Below, one piece after another: positions 52,425-60,707 of a stretch of 64,000 bases of DNA. The position numbers were made by a program, and so were the translations under genes. The notes under the pieces are model-generated. The model saw only the letters and a program-made list of their open reading frames with translations, was not told the origin of the DNA and did not search any database. The number at the start of each line of letters is the position of its first letter. Within the stretch, counting starts at the first letter, position 1. Source of the stretch: JACKCR01 sp041390305 (GTDB lineage Bacteria; Eisenbacteria; RBG-16-71-46; CAIMUX01); the NCBI GenBank assembly GCA_041390305.1, contig JAWKQE010000006.1, positions 62,001 to 126,000 of the forward strand, in the 5' to 3' direction.

Positions 52425-53470
52425 CGGAGCCGAAGGCGATCGTCGAGGTCCATGACCTCCGCAAGGAGTTCCGGGTCCTGCGTCACCGGACCGGGGTCTT
52501 CGGTGCGGTGCGCGGTCTCTTCTCCCACGAGGGCCGGACCGTCCGCGCGGTCGACGACGTTTCCTTCACCATCGAGAGTGGGGAACTGGTCGGGTACGTC
52601 GGAGCAAACGGAGCAGGCAAGTCTACGACGATCAAGATCCTCGTCGGCATCCTCCGCGCGACATCCGGCTCCGTGCGCGTGCTCGGGCGCGATCCTCATC
52701 GGTACAGGCGACAGAACGCCCTCCGGATCGGTGTCGTCTTCGGGCAGCGCACGCAGCTCTGGTGGGACCTGCCGCCGACCGAGTCCTTCCAGCTGCTGGG
52801 CACGCTCTACCGGATTCCGCCGCGCGAACTGGAGACGCGGAGGGACGAACTCGTGGACCGCCTCGCGCTCGGTTCCGTGCTCGACGTACCGGTGCGGAAG
52901 CTGAGCCTCGGACAACGGATGCGGTGCGAGCTGACGGCATCGCTCCTCCACTCGCCAGACCTCGTCATCCTCGATGAGCCGACGATCGGACTCGACGTCG
53001 TTGCGAAGGAGGAGGTGCGCGCGTTCCTCCGGAAGCTGCACGCCGACCGCGGGACCACCCTGATCCTCACGTCGCACGACCTGGGCGACATCGAACGACT
53101 CTGCTCCCGCGTTCTCGTCATCGACGAAGGACGTCTGCTCCACGACGGGGACGTCGAATCGCTCCGGCGTCTCTTCGGCCACCGTCGGATCCTGCAGATC
53201 GACCTCCGCTCCTCCGGACTCCGCGATGACGATGGGCGGAGCAGCGACGGCGAGGCGAGGGACTCCCTGCACCTGCCGCCGGGATGCGAGGTGCTGGAGC
53301 AGACGGGACCGAGGATCCTGGTCGAGTTCGATCCGGATCAGATTCCCGCGCCCGAACTCATCCGCCAGGTCCTGGCGCAGCGCGAGGTGCTGGACCTGGG
53401 GCTCCAGGAAACGCCGATCGAGGACGTCGTCCGCCGGATCTATCGGGGCGATCGGGGGAGCGAAGCCTGA
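52421..53470 (+). CDS. ABC exporter ATP-binding protein (COG4586 type)
   Basis: Cytoplasmic ATPase of the exporter. Walker A GANGAGKST (61-69), Q-loop GQRTQLWWDLPP, signature LSLGQRMRCEL, Walker B LVILDEPTIGLD and H-loop LTSHD are all intact. The GQRTQLWWD stretch and the long N-terminal EFRVLRHRTGVFGAVRGLFS are characteristic of the COG4586 group. A C-terminal ~70-residue extension follows. It overlaps the permease gene by 4 nt. Confidence 0.92.
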   Translation: MTEPKAIVEVHDLRKEFRVLRHRTGVFGAVRGLFSHEGRTVRAVDDVSFTIESGELVGYVGANGAGKSTTIKILVGILRATSGSVRVLGRDPHRYRRQNALRIGVVFGQRTQLWWDLPPTESFQLLGTLYRIPPRELETRRDELVDRLALGSVLDVPVRKLSLGQRMRCELTASLLHSPDLVILDEPTIGLDVVAKEEVRAFLRKLHADRGTTLILTSHDLGDIERLCSRVLVIDEGRLLHDGDVESLRRLFGHRRILQIDLRSSGLRDDDGRSSDGEARDSLHLPPGCEVLEQTGPRILVEFDPDQIPAPELIRQVLAQREVLDLGLQETPIEDVVRRIYRGDRGSEA

Positions 53471-53706
53471 TCTGGTCTGATCAGGGCCTGATCGAGGTCC
53501 GATCGCGCGGGGCGCGCGGCCGGGCCGGTCGACCCGTGCGCGCTGTCCACTATCTCGGCCGGATTGAGCCTAATGGCCCAGCTTTCTGGTTCCGTGCTTC
53601 GAACAACCGCTCGATCCGGTCCCTGGATTCCTACCTCCAACCTGCCAGGGCTCGGCATGGGCGACCGATGGAAGGTCTTTCCGGGTAAAAAAACGGTCCC
53701 GTTCGC

Positions 53707-53712
53707 TATACT
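53707..53712 (+). promoter_or_regulatory. -10-like TATACT before the DUF5989 gene
   Basis: TATACT stands in an otherwise GC-rich stretch 42 bp before the ATG at 53754. No good -35 is found at 16-18 bases upstream, so the promoter is tentative. Confidence 0.3.
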
Positions 53713-53753
53713 TGCCCTTTCATCCAGACGACCATCGATTGAGGACGGGGAAG

Positions 53754-53912
53754 ATGAGCAGACTGACCATTCTCGGCGAGATCTGGGCGTTCATGCGGGT
53801 TCGGAAGAAGTGGTGGCTGCTTCCGATCATCCTGTTCATGGTCCTTTTCGGCGCCGTTCTCTTCCTGACGCAAAACGCGGCTCTCGCGCCGTTCATCTAC
53901 GCGCTGTTCTAA
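53754..53912 (+). CDS. DUF5989-family small membrane protein
   Basis: A 52-residue protein, MSRLTILGEIWAFMRVRKKW followed by one helix (PIILFMVLFGAVLFLTQN), matching DUF5989. Such peptides are usually found beside carbamoyltransferase, SGNH-hydrolase or glycosyltransferase genes and are of unknown function. It is too short for most gene callers. It precedes the GT2 operon by 150 bp and is probably part of the same locus. Confidence 0.82.
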   Translation: MSRLTILGEIWAFMRVRKKWWLLPIILFMVLFGAVLFLTQNAALAPFIYALF

Positions 53913-54062
53913 TCGGACCCGACCGGTCGGCCGATCTCTATACCCTAGGGACGAATACAGGTACCGTCCGGTGGACCGGAACATGACGACACACGACACG
54001 GAGAGGAAACCGCCGGCGAGCGAGCCGGCCAGATCCGCGGAGCCCCCGACGGAGGGGCCCGT

Positions 54063-55100
54063 GTGTCCGTCGTGCTCTTCTGTTCCCAGAGCGTGGAGCA
54101 CACTCCGAGGATCCTGGACGAACTCCTGGCCTTCCTCGGGCCCAGGTCCTGCGATCACGAGTTGATCCTCTCCCTCGACGGCCATTTGGGAGGCCTCCAC
54201 GCACGGTTCTCCGAGAGGGTGGCCGGGCTCGGATGGGTGCGGACCGTCCGGCTCCATGCATCGATGGGGCAGATCGCGACGATCCGGGCCGGTGCCGCGA
54301 TCGCCGCGGGAAGGTACATCGTGACCTATCCGGCCTATCCGCAGGTGCGCCCCGAGGCGATCGACGAGATCGTGTCCCGCCTGGCGGACGACGAGTACGT
54401 GGTCGGCTATCGGCTGGGGCGAAAGGGCTCGGAGTTCAACCGGTCGGCGAGCCGTGTGTTCAACCGTCTCATCGCCTGGACGACAGGTGTTTCGTTCCGC
54501 GATCTCGCCTGCGGTGTCCACGGCATGCGGGACTACGTCGCGACCGCGATCTCGGGCTACGGGCACAACCAACTCTTCCTTCCGATCCTGCTCGCGCGGG
54601 AGGGATTCCGGATCGGGGAAGTCGGAGTTCCCTCCGACACTTCGGGTGCGAACCTCCGTCTCTTCGGTCCCGCGACGTTCGGACGCCGCGCGCTCGACCT
54701 CCTGACGCTGGCGTATCTGGTGAGGTTCACGCAGAAGCCGCTCCGGCCCTTCGGTGCGCTCGGGCTCGTGCTGCTCGCCGCGGGCCTCATCCTAGGCGGC
54801 GTTCTCGTCTACCAGCGGCTCTTTCTCGGGAGCGCTCTCGCCGAGCGCCCACTCCTTCTCCTCTCGCTCCTCCTCGTGACGGCTGGGATCCAGGTCGTGA
54901 TCCTCGGGTTCCTCGGTGAACTCCTCCTCTACCTGCACTTCAGGGACCAGTCCCACTATCGGGTGGCCGAGTGGTTCCACGGCGAGGAAGGGGACGTCTG
55001 GGTGGAAGGCCGGCAGGAGTTCGGCGTGGGCCCAGGTGCGACCGAGTCCGGGGAGAGCCCCGCGACCGCTCCTCGGGTCGAAACGAACCAGAGCGTATGA
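54063..55100 (+). CDS. Divergent GT2-like membrane protein without DXD motif
   Basis: Glycosyltransferase-2-like protein with two C-terminal membrane helices (GALGLVLLAAGLILGGVLVY; LLLSLLLVTAGIQVVILGFL), as in the polyprenyl-phosphate sugar synthase group. The fold marks RLGRKGSEFNRSASRVFNRL and DLACGVHGMRDYVA are present. The usual metal-binding motif after the central strand is replaced by TYPAYPQVRPEAI, so no DXD remains. It may be a non-catalytic partner of the next gene product or use another mechanism. The GTG start is weakly supported. Its stop overlaps the next ATG. Confidence 0.7.
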   Translation: MSVVLFCSQSVEHTPRILDELLAFLGPRSCDHELILSLDGHLGGLHARFSERVAGLGWVRTVRLHASMGQIATIRAGAAIAAGRYIVTYPAYPQVRPEAIDEIVSRLADDEYVVGYRLGRKGSEFNRSASRVFNRLIAWTTGVSFRDLACGVHGMRDYVATAISGYGHNQLFLPILLAREGFRIGEVGVPSDTSGANLRLFGPATFGRRALDLLTLAYLVRFTQKPLRPFGALGLVLLAAGLILGGVLVYQRLFLGSALAERPLLLLSLLLVTAGIQVVILGFLGELLLYLHFRDQSHYRVAEWFHGEEGDVWVEGRQEFGVGPGATESGESPATAPRVETNQSV

Positions 55101-56212
55101 ACCCGCGCCCTGACCAGGCCCGCCGACTGCCGCGATCGTCCAACGACGAGGCCGTGGACATCTCGGTCGTCGTTCCGGTCTACAACGAAGTCGACTCCGT
55201 TCCACGACTCGTCGAGCAGGTCGAGGCGGCGCTCGATCCGCTGGGAAGGAGCTACGAGCTCATCGTCGTCGACGATGGATCCAAGGATGGAAGTTGGGGT
55301 GCGCTCACCAGGCTCCGCGATGCCCACCCGCATCTCGTCGCCATCCGGCTCGCCGTCAACCGTGGGCAGACGCCGGCGCTGATGGCTGGGTTCGACGCGA
55401 GTCGCGGCCACGTGGTCGTGACCCTGGACGGCGATCTCCAGAACGACCCCGCCGACATCCCGAAGCTACTCGACGAACTCGATCGCGGGTTCGAGATCGT
55501 CTCCGGTTGGCGCAAGAAGCGCCAGGACGGTTTGCTCCTTCGGCGCGTGCCCTCCATCGCGGCGAACTGGATCTCGCGCAAACTCACCGGCCTTTCCATC
55601 CGCGACAACGGCTGTGCCCTCAAGGCCTATCGTGGGGAGGTACTCCGGTCGGTGTCGCTCTACTCTGAGTTCCATCGCTTCATCGTCCCCCTCGCTCAGA
55701 TGGGCGGCGCACGCGTGAGCGAAGTGGAGACGAATCACCGAGCGCGCGAGTTCGGCAGTTCGAAGTACGGAATCGGTCGCGTCTTCCGCGTCGTCGCCGA
55801 TCTCGCGACGTTGTTCATGGTGACGCGATACTCGCAGCGGCTCTTCATCTGGTTCCTCCTCTTCGCCGTTCCCTCGATCGGGCTGGCCGTGGTCTTCGCC
55901 ATCTGGGTCGGGCACATCCTGGTCGGCAACCTCGGTGGCCCGCTCCTCGTTCCGATCGCGGGGACCATCGTGATGATCCAGGCGGCACTCGCTGCGGTCG
56001 GCTACGGCCTCTTCGCGGAGCGGATCAGGTTTCTCGCTCCCACCCGAGGACGCGTGGGTTCGCGGCTCGTGGCCACGGTGAGCGGTGCGGTGGGGGAAGA
56101 AACCGTTCTCCTCCGCGGGACCGAGTCGCGTCAGCTCACGAAGTCGCGGCGGGTGCACGAGAGCGGGCCGGCGGATGGAGACGTCCGAGTCGGCGGGGAG
56201 ACGCGGCGGTGA
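55097..56212 (+). CDS. GT2 glycosyltransferase, polyprenyl-phosphate type, membrane
   Basis: Full active-site set: SVVVPVYNEVDSVPRLV, VVDDGSKDGS, NRGQTPALMAGFDASRG, DXD-type LDGDLQNDP, and DNGCALKAYRGEVL. Two C-terminal membrane helices (~270-330) anchor it. Enzymes of this kind load a sugar onto a lipid carrier for export. It overlaps both neighbours by 4 nt and probably works with the preceding degenerate paralogue. Confidence 0.9.
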   Translation: MNPRPDQARRLPRSSNDEAVDISVVVPVYNEVDSVPRLVEQVEAALDPLGRSYELIVVDDGSKDGSWGALTRLRDAHPHLVAIRLAVNRGQTPALMAGFDASRGHVVVTLDGDLQNDPADIPKLLDELDRGFEIVSGWRKKRQDGLLLRRVPSIAANWISRKLTGLSIRDNGCALKAYRGEVLRSVSLYSEFHRFIVPLAQMGGARVSEVETNHRAREFGSSKYGIGRVFRVVADLATLFMVTRYSQRLFIWFLLFAVPSIGLAVVFAIWVGHILVGNLGGPLLVPIAGTIVMIQAALAAVGYGLFAERIRFLAPTRGRVGSRLVATVSGAVGEETVLLRGTESRQLTKSRRVHESGPADGDVRVGGETRR

Positions 56213-57078
56213 GTGGCTCGCGTCCGCTCCCGGCCTCCGGAACTCCCGTCGACGGGCACGTCCATCTCTACGCAGGCCACGATCACAGAAGAGTCCTCGA
56301 CGCTGCCGTGCGTTCGATGCGCCCAGTCCGCGCTGATCAGTCCCGGGACGATGAGTTCACCGCTTGTGGGATCCTCTGCCTCACGGAGGACCGAAACCAC
56401 GACTCCTTCTCCCGCCTGGCGGAGGGCCGCGCCGAGATCCCGGGTTGGTCGATCGTGTCGACGGGCGAGGCGGAGAGCCTCTGGGCGACGCGTGCGGATG
56501 GCGCCCGTCTCCTGCTCGTTGCCGGGTTCCAGGTCGTGACGGCCGAAGGCCTCGAGGTGCTCGCACTCGGAACGTCCAACCGTCCCGAGGACGGCCTGGC
56601 TCTCGATGCCACGACGCACGCGATCGCGGCGAGCAGCGGGCTGCCGGTCCTGCCCTGGGCGTTCGGGAAGTGGTGGTTCGGCCGGGGCAAGACGCTCGTC
56701 CGCCATCTCGCCGCTTCCGGCCGCACGGACCTCTGGCTCGGGGACAACGGAGGGCGTCCGCCGCTCCTTCCGGGTGCGGCGCCGTACGCGTTGGGTTCGC
56801 GCTTCGGGTTGGTCGTGTTGCCGGGTAGCGATCCACTCCCGATCTCCGGACACGAGGAGCGCGCGGGCAGCTACGGATTCGTGCTACCCGGAGACGTTCC
56901 CGAGGTTTGGCCGGCGCAGTGGTTCAAGGACACGGTGACATCGCTCGAGGCGAACCCTCCGGCCTATGGCGGCCGGAGCGGATGGTTGCGGTTCGTCCGT
57001 GACCAGGCCGCACTCCGGAAGCCGAGCGCGGGCTCTCAGGGAAGTGGTGCGCGAGCCATGAGCGGGAGTGGACAGTGA
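56209..57078 (+). CDS. PHP/metal-hydrolase-like protein, function unknown
   Basis: A 289-residue cytoplasmic protein. The start has VDGHVHLYAGHDHRRVLDAA, whose His-x-His is typical for metal-dependent hydrolases of the PHP or amidohydrolase type. Further conserved-looking parts are GLPVLPWAFGKWWFGRGKTL and LWLGDNGGRP. I cannot assign a substrate. It overlaps genes on both sides by 4 nt, inside the GT2 operon. A phosphoesterase or deacylase role is possible but not shown. Confidence 0.6.
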   Translation: MSGSRPLPASGTPVDGHVHLYAGHDHRRVLDAAVRSMRPVRADQSRDDEFTACGILCLTEDRNHDSFSRLAEGRAEIPGWSIVSTGEAESLWATRADGARLLLVAGFQVVTAEGLEVLALGTSNRPEDGLALDATTHAIAASSGLPVLPWAFGKWWFGRGKTLVRHLAASGRTDLWLGDNGGRPPLLPGAAPYALGSRFGLVVLPGSDPLPISGHEERAGSYGFVLPGDVPEVWPAQWFKDTVTSLEANPPAYGGRSGWLRFVRDQAALRKPSAGSQGSGARAMSGSGQ

Positions 57079-58628
57079 GCGCGGGTGGTCCCGGATTCGT
57101 TCGTCGCTCCCAAGACCTCAGGGGACGGAGTTTCGACTGCGTGGTCGTGGGTGGAGGGATCCACGGAGCGTCTCTCCTCTTCGAGCTGACCAGTCGCGGC
57201 TACCGCACTCTCCTCGTCGAACGGCGCGACTTCGGACGGGGCGCCAGCGCTCGTAGCCTCCGAATTCTGCACGGGGGACTGCGCTACCTCCAGAGCTTCG
57301 ATCTGGCGCGTTTTCGGGAGTCGGTCGAGGCACGCCGGTGGTTCCTCCGCGCATTCCCGGAGTTCACGGCTCCACGCTCCTTCCTTCTCCCGCTCGACGG
57401 CAAAGGCGTACGCCACCCTGTGCCTTTCTCGGCTGCGTTCGCGCTCGACGCCTGGCTCTCGCGGGAGCGGAACCACGGCGTCCTTCCGACCCACCACCTG
57501 CCGGCTGGGCGCGTGGTCCGACGCGAGAACCTCGATGGTGTGCCGCAGGTGACGGGGGCGGGCGGGGCGTTCGCTTCGTGGTCCGACGGATGGATCGCCG
57601 ATCCGCAGCGCCTGCTTCTCGAGTACTTGCGCTGGTCCGCCAGCCTGGGAGCAACGGTCACGAATCACACGGCAGCGCGTCCGCTCGTGCGTGACGGGGA
57701 ACTCACCGGGATGGTCCTGACGCGCGACGGGCACGAAGTGGAGATCGCCGCCCCCTTGGTCGTTCTCTCGGCCGGGGCATGGACCGAGCCGACGTTGAAC
57801 GGTTGGGGGTGGAAGCTCCCCAGCGCGATCCCGACGGCGAAGGCGTTCAATCTCGTCCTGAGTGGCGCCACGGACCTGGGCACCGCCGGAGGTACGCCCG
57901 TGTCCGGCCTCGGGGTGCGGGCGCGCGACGGAAGGAATGCGTTTCTCTGGAGTGACGCGCGCCACACCCATGTCGGCACTGTCCATCGGATCGAAGACTC
58001 GACGCCGGACGAAGTCGGCGTCACGATCGCGGAAGCAGAGGAACTCCTCCGGGCCGTCGACGAGCACCTGCCTTCCGTCGGGCTCCTCGCGCGCAGGATC
58101 GTATCCGTGCAGGTGGGACGGCTGCCGTCGCGTTCCGGCGAAGATCCGGAGATGCCGCATCGAGACCACGTCGTCTCCCCGGACGAGTTCGGAGGACCGA
58201 AGGGGCTCTTCGTCACCATGGGCCTCAAGTACACGACCGCTCCCGTCGTTGCGTCGCGAGTCGTGGACCGGCTCGGGCTACGCCCCGATCCCTCCGGCGC
58301 GCGATCGATCGATCACCCGAATGCCCTGCCTCCACGCCCCACTTCGCGAGGGCCGCTCCGGATTCCGGACCTTCTCGCTTCGTGGGAGACCGAAACGGAC
58401 GCGACGCTGGAGGCTCTGCAGGTACTGCGGGAGGAAGAAGCCGCGTTCGGTCTCGCCGATCTCGTCCTGGGACGTCTCGACGGAAGCGAGGACACGGACG
58501 CCGCGCGTGAACTCGCCGGCCGTCTCGCGGCGCGGCTCTACACGACCGAGGCAGAGAGGACGGCGCAGCTGCAGGGCCTCGAACGCGCGCTGGCTTCGCA
58601 GTCGCTTCGCGAACACGCGAACAGATGA
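57075..58628 (+). CDS. GlpD/GlpA-like FAD-dependent glycerol-3-phosphate dehydrogenase
   Basis: Flavoprotein oxidoreductase. The FAD motif is CVVVGGGIHGASLLFELTSR. The family mark SARSLRILHGGLRYLQSFDL (Ser-Leu-Arg-Ile-Leu-His-Gly-Gly-Leu-Arg-Tyr-Leu) is strong. Other matches are VVLSAGAW and GLFVTMGLKYTTAP. At 517 residues it includes the C-terminal helical part of GlpD. In this operon it could oxidise glycerol-3-phosphate or another sugar- or glycerol-phosphate for lipid or glycan synthesis; this is inference. It overlaps both neighbours by 4 nt. Confidence 0.85.
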   Translation: MSAGGPGFVRRSQDLRGRSFDCVVVGGGIHGASLLFELTSRGYRTLLVERRDFGRGASARSLRILHGGLRYLQSFDLARFRESVEARRWFLRAFPEFTAPRSFLLPLDGKGVRHPVPFSAAFALDAWLSRERNHGVLPTHHLPAGRVVRRENLDGVPQVTGAGGAFASWSDGWIADPQRLLLEYLRWSASLGATVTNHTAARPLVRDGELTGMVLTRDGHEVEIAAPLVVLSAGAWTEPTLNGWGWKLPSAIPTAKAFNLVLSGATDLGTAGGTPVSGLGVRARDGRNAFLWSDARHTHVGTVHRIEDSTPDEVGVTIAEAEELLRAVDEHLPSVGLLARRIVSVQVGRLPSRSGEDPEMPHRDHVVSPDEFGGPKGLFVTMGLKYTTAPVVASRVVDRLGLRPDPSGARSIDHPNALPPRPTSRGPLRIPDLLASWETETDATLEALQVLREEEAAFGLADLVLGRLDGSEDTDAARELAGRLAARLYTTEAERTAQLQGLERALASQSLREHANR

Positions 58629-59632
58629 CGAGCCTTCCGGCCGTTTCCGTCCTCCTTCCCGTCCGAAACGCGTCTTCCACGCTTCCCGGGGCCCTCGACT
58701 CGCTCCTCGCGCAGACCTTCACGGACTTCGAGTGCATCGCGATCGATGACGGCTCGACCGACGGCACCGCCGGAGTTCTGGCAACCTACGCGGGGCAGGA
58801 CCCACGGGTGCGGGTGGCGCGGATCGAGCCGTCGGGAATCGTTGCCGCACTCGACGTGGCGGTTGGGCTGGCGCGCGGACGCCTTCTTGCTCGGCAGGAC
58901 GCGGATGACAGGTCCCATCCGCAGCGGTTCGCGGCGCAGGTCGAGTTTCTCCGGGCGAACCCCGACATCGATCTCGTCGCGACGCAGGTGACGCACGTGG
59001 GCACGCCCCTCACGGACGGGGGTAGACGGTATCTGGATTGGGTGAGGTCCTGCCGGAAGCCGGAGGAAATCGCGAACGGACTCTGGGTCGAGTCACCGCT
59101 CCCGCATCCCACCGTCCTCATGAGGCGGTCGATCTTCGAGGACGTCGGCGGCTACCGCGACGAAGGGTGGCCCGAGGACTACGACCTATGGCTCCGGATG
59201 CTTCGCCGAGGAGCGCGGTTCGGAAAGGTCGACCGCGACCTCTACGAATGGGCCGACGCGCCGGAGCGCGCCTCCCGCACGCAACCGCAGTACGCACCGG
59301 AGCGGTTCCTCGCCTGCCGGGCCCATCACCTCGCGGCCTTTCTGAAGGGCAGAGACACGATCGTCTGGGGAGCGGGCCGAGACGGACGTCGCTTCGCGCG
59401 TACGTTCCTCGCCCAGGGTGGGGTCGTCTCGTCGTTCCTCGACATCGATCCGCGCAAGATCGGCCGGAAGGCGTACGGGAGACCGATCGAGGAAGCCGAG
59501 GCCGGGTTGGCCCGGCGCGGAGACCGGCTCGTTCTGGTCGCCGTCGGAGCGAAGGGCGCCCGAGGAATCATCCGTGCGGCCCTCGGAGACTCGGGTTGTG
59601 TGGAGGGGGCGGACTACATCTGCGTCGCGTGA
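58625..59632 (+). CDS. GT2 glycosyltransferase with C-terminal Rossmann-like domain
   Basis: Residues ~1-225 are a GT-A enzyme: VSVLLPVRNASSTLPGALDS, IDDGSTDGTAG, LARQDADDRSHPQRF (DXD-like DAD), and the W-E-D stretch GWPEDYDLWLRMLRRG. Residues ~245-335 add a small Rossmann-like unit (IVWGAGRDGRRFARTFLAQG; FLDIDPRKIG) like those in NeuD/PglD or CoA-binding folds. The combination suggests a transferase with a sugar- or nucleotide-sensing end. It closes the five-gene overlap run. Confidence 0.85.
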   Translation: MTSLPAVSVLLPVRNASSTLPGALDSLLAQTFTDFECIAIDDGSTDGTAGVLATYAGQDPRVRVARIEPSGIVAALDVAVGLARGRLLARQDADDRSHPQRFAAQVEFLRANPDIDLVATQVTHVGTPLTDGGRRYLDWVRSCRKPEEIANGLWVESPLPHPTVLMRRSIFEDVGGYRDEGWPEDYDLWLRMLRRGARFGKVDRDLYEWADAPERASRTQPQYAPERFLACRAHHLAAFLKGRDTIVWGAGRDGRRFARTFLAQGGVVSSFLDIDPRKIGRKAYGRPIEEAEAGLARRGDRLVLVAVGAKGARGIIRAALGDSGCVEGADYICVA

Positions 59633-59703
59633 GCGGTTCGCGATGGTGATCGCGTCCTGCGCGAGAGGTGAGATGGCGCGTAGCCTGGCCGGGCAAAGAG
59701 AAA

Positions 59704-59727
59704 CCCGAGGATCCGGAGATCCCCGGG
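59704..59727. terminator. Hairpin between convergent genes
   Basis: CCCG-A-GGATC pairs with GATCC-C-CGGG around a CGGA loop; a second small hairpin GCTTC/GAAGC follows at 59727-59738. It lies between the GT2 operon and the secreted protein gene. Confidence 0.5.
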
Positions 59728-59759
59728 CTTCGTGAAGCGAGAGCTTCTAGCAGTATCGA

Positions 59760-60377
59760 CTACTTGTAGATGCTCTTGATCTGTCCCCACGACTTCTCTT
59801 CGATCGGAACCACGCCGCCGCAGAACTCAACGCCGGTGAGGGCGATGAAGTAGTCACCCGCGGAGCTGCCGGCACCGTTCCAAGAAACGAGGACCGGATC
59901 ACCAGCGCCCGCGCCGTCAGGCTGACGCTCTTCCGCGAACGGAGAGTCGGCCCAGATCTCCTGGCCAGCAGCGTTCAGAGCATCGTTGCTGTAGGTGGAG
60001 ATGGCGAGGAAGTAGTCTCCGGGGCCGAGCAGGAACGCGCCGGTCACCGTGGACTGGAGGCCGCAGCCAGAGGGATCGTCGTCGTCGAACGAGATACCAA
60101 CACCGTTCTCGTCGAAGATCCACATCTGGGTATCGATCGTGGCACCACCGCAGCTGGTGGCGACGAGCATGCCGGCATCCGGAACCGAGATGCAGTACAT
60201 GTCAGCGTCATTGTTGGCACCGATCGTCCCCTGGATACCATCCAGCGGGCCCGAACCGTCCGGGATTTGGGCGGTGCCAGGGAGGTCGCCGGCGTCGTCG
60301 ACTTCCACCCAGGTAGCAGCCATGGCCGCACTGGACACACAGAGGAGTCCGATTGCTACCGCTATCGCTTTCTTCAT
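59760..60377 (-). CDS. Secreted beta-rich protein with C-terminal SWGQIKSIYK
   Basis: Exported protein of 205 residues. The signal peptide MKKAIAVAIGLLCVSSAAMA ends at Ala-Ala-Thr. The mature part resembles a pre-peptidase-type (PPC-like) domain: GNNDADMYCISVPDAG-like (GANNDADMYCISVPDAGMLV), DTQMWIFDENGVG and GDYFLAISTYSND. It ends EEKSWGQIKSIYK, a short basic tail that may be an export or anchoring mark. GGAGG lies 8 nt before the ATG. Composition is less GC-biased than its neighbours. Confidence 0.75.
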   Translation of the reverse strand: MKKAIAVAIGLLCVSSAAMAATWVEVDDAGDLPGTAQIPDGSGPLDGIQGTIGANNDADMYCISVPDAGMLVATSCGGATIDTQMWIFDENGVGISFDDDDPSGCGLQSTVTGAFLLGPGDYFLAISTYSNDALNAAGQEIWADSPFAEERQPDGAGAGDPVLVSWNGAGSSAGDYFIALTGVEFCGGVVPIEEKSWGQIKSIYK

Positions 60378-60707
60378 TTGGGGTCCTCCAACGAACTGAC
60401 GTCAGATGTCGTGGCGATTGAAGTTCTCCGAGAGTCGTGGCCGGAAGGAATCCAGCCAGACTTGCGGTCTATCCACTTTGGCGCAAGATCATCGATTTTT
60501 TGAGTTAGTATGCGGAATAGTCCAAATAAGTTGTTGTCCCAACCAAGTTTGCGTGCACCACGAGACGACGAATCTCCCACGGGAGGGGACGGAAGGAGTT
60601 GGTGCGCTGTCGGTTTGACATGCCCTGCTGACTTTCCTAAGGTCCTGCGCGACAGGCATCTCGACGCTCGGGCGTATGCAACGGAGGGAACTCTGATCAG
60701 AGATTGG
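60378..60707. other. AT-rich divergent spacer
   Basis: This 330-bp gap has the most AT-rich stretch of the region (60480-60560, including GATTTTTTGAGTTAGTATG) and should hold promoters for the divergent genes. No precise -35/-10 pair convinces me. No coding content is seen. Confidence 0.4.

Noticed and set aside
53971..54165. Possible short gene before the GT2 operon
   Set aside because: Composition and overlap with the GT2 start indicate a shadow frame; no ribosome site is seen.
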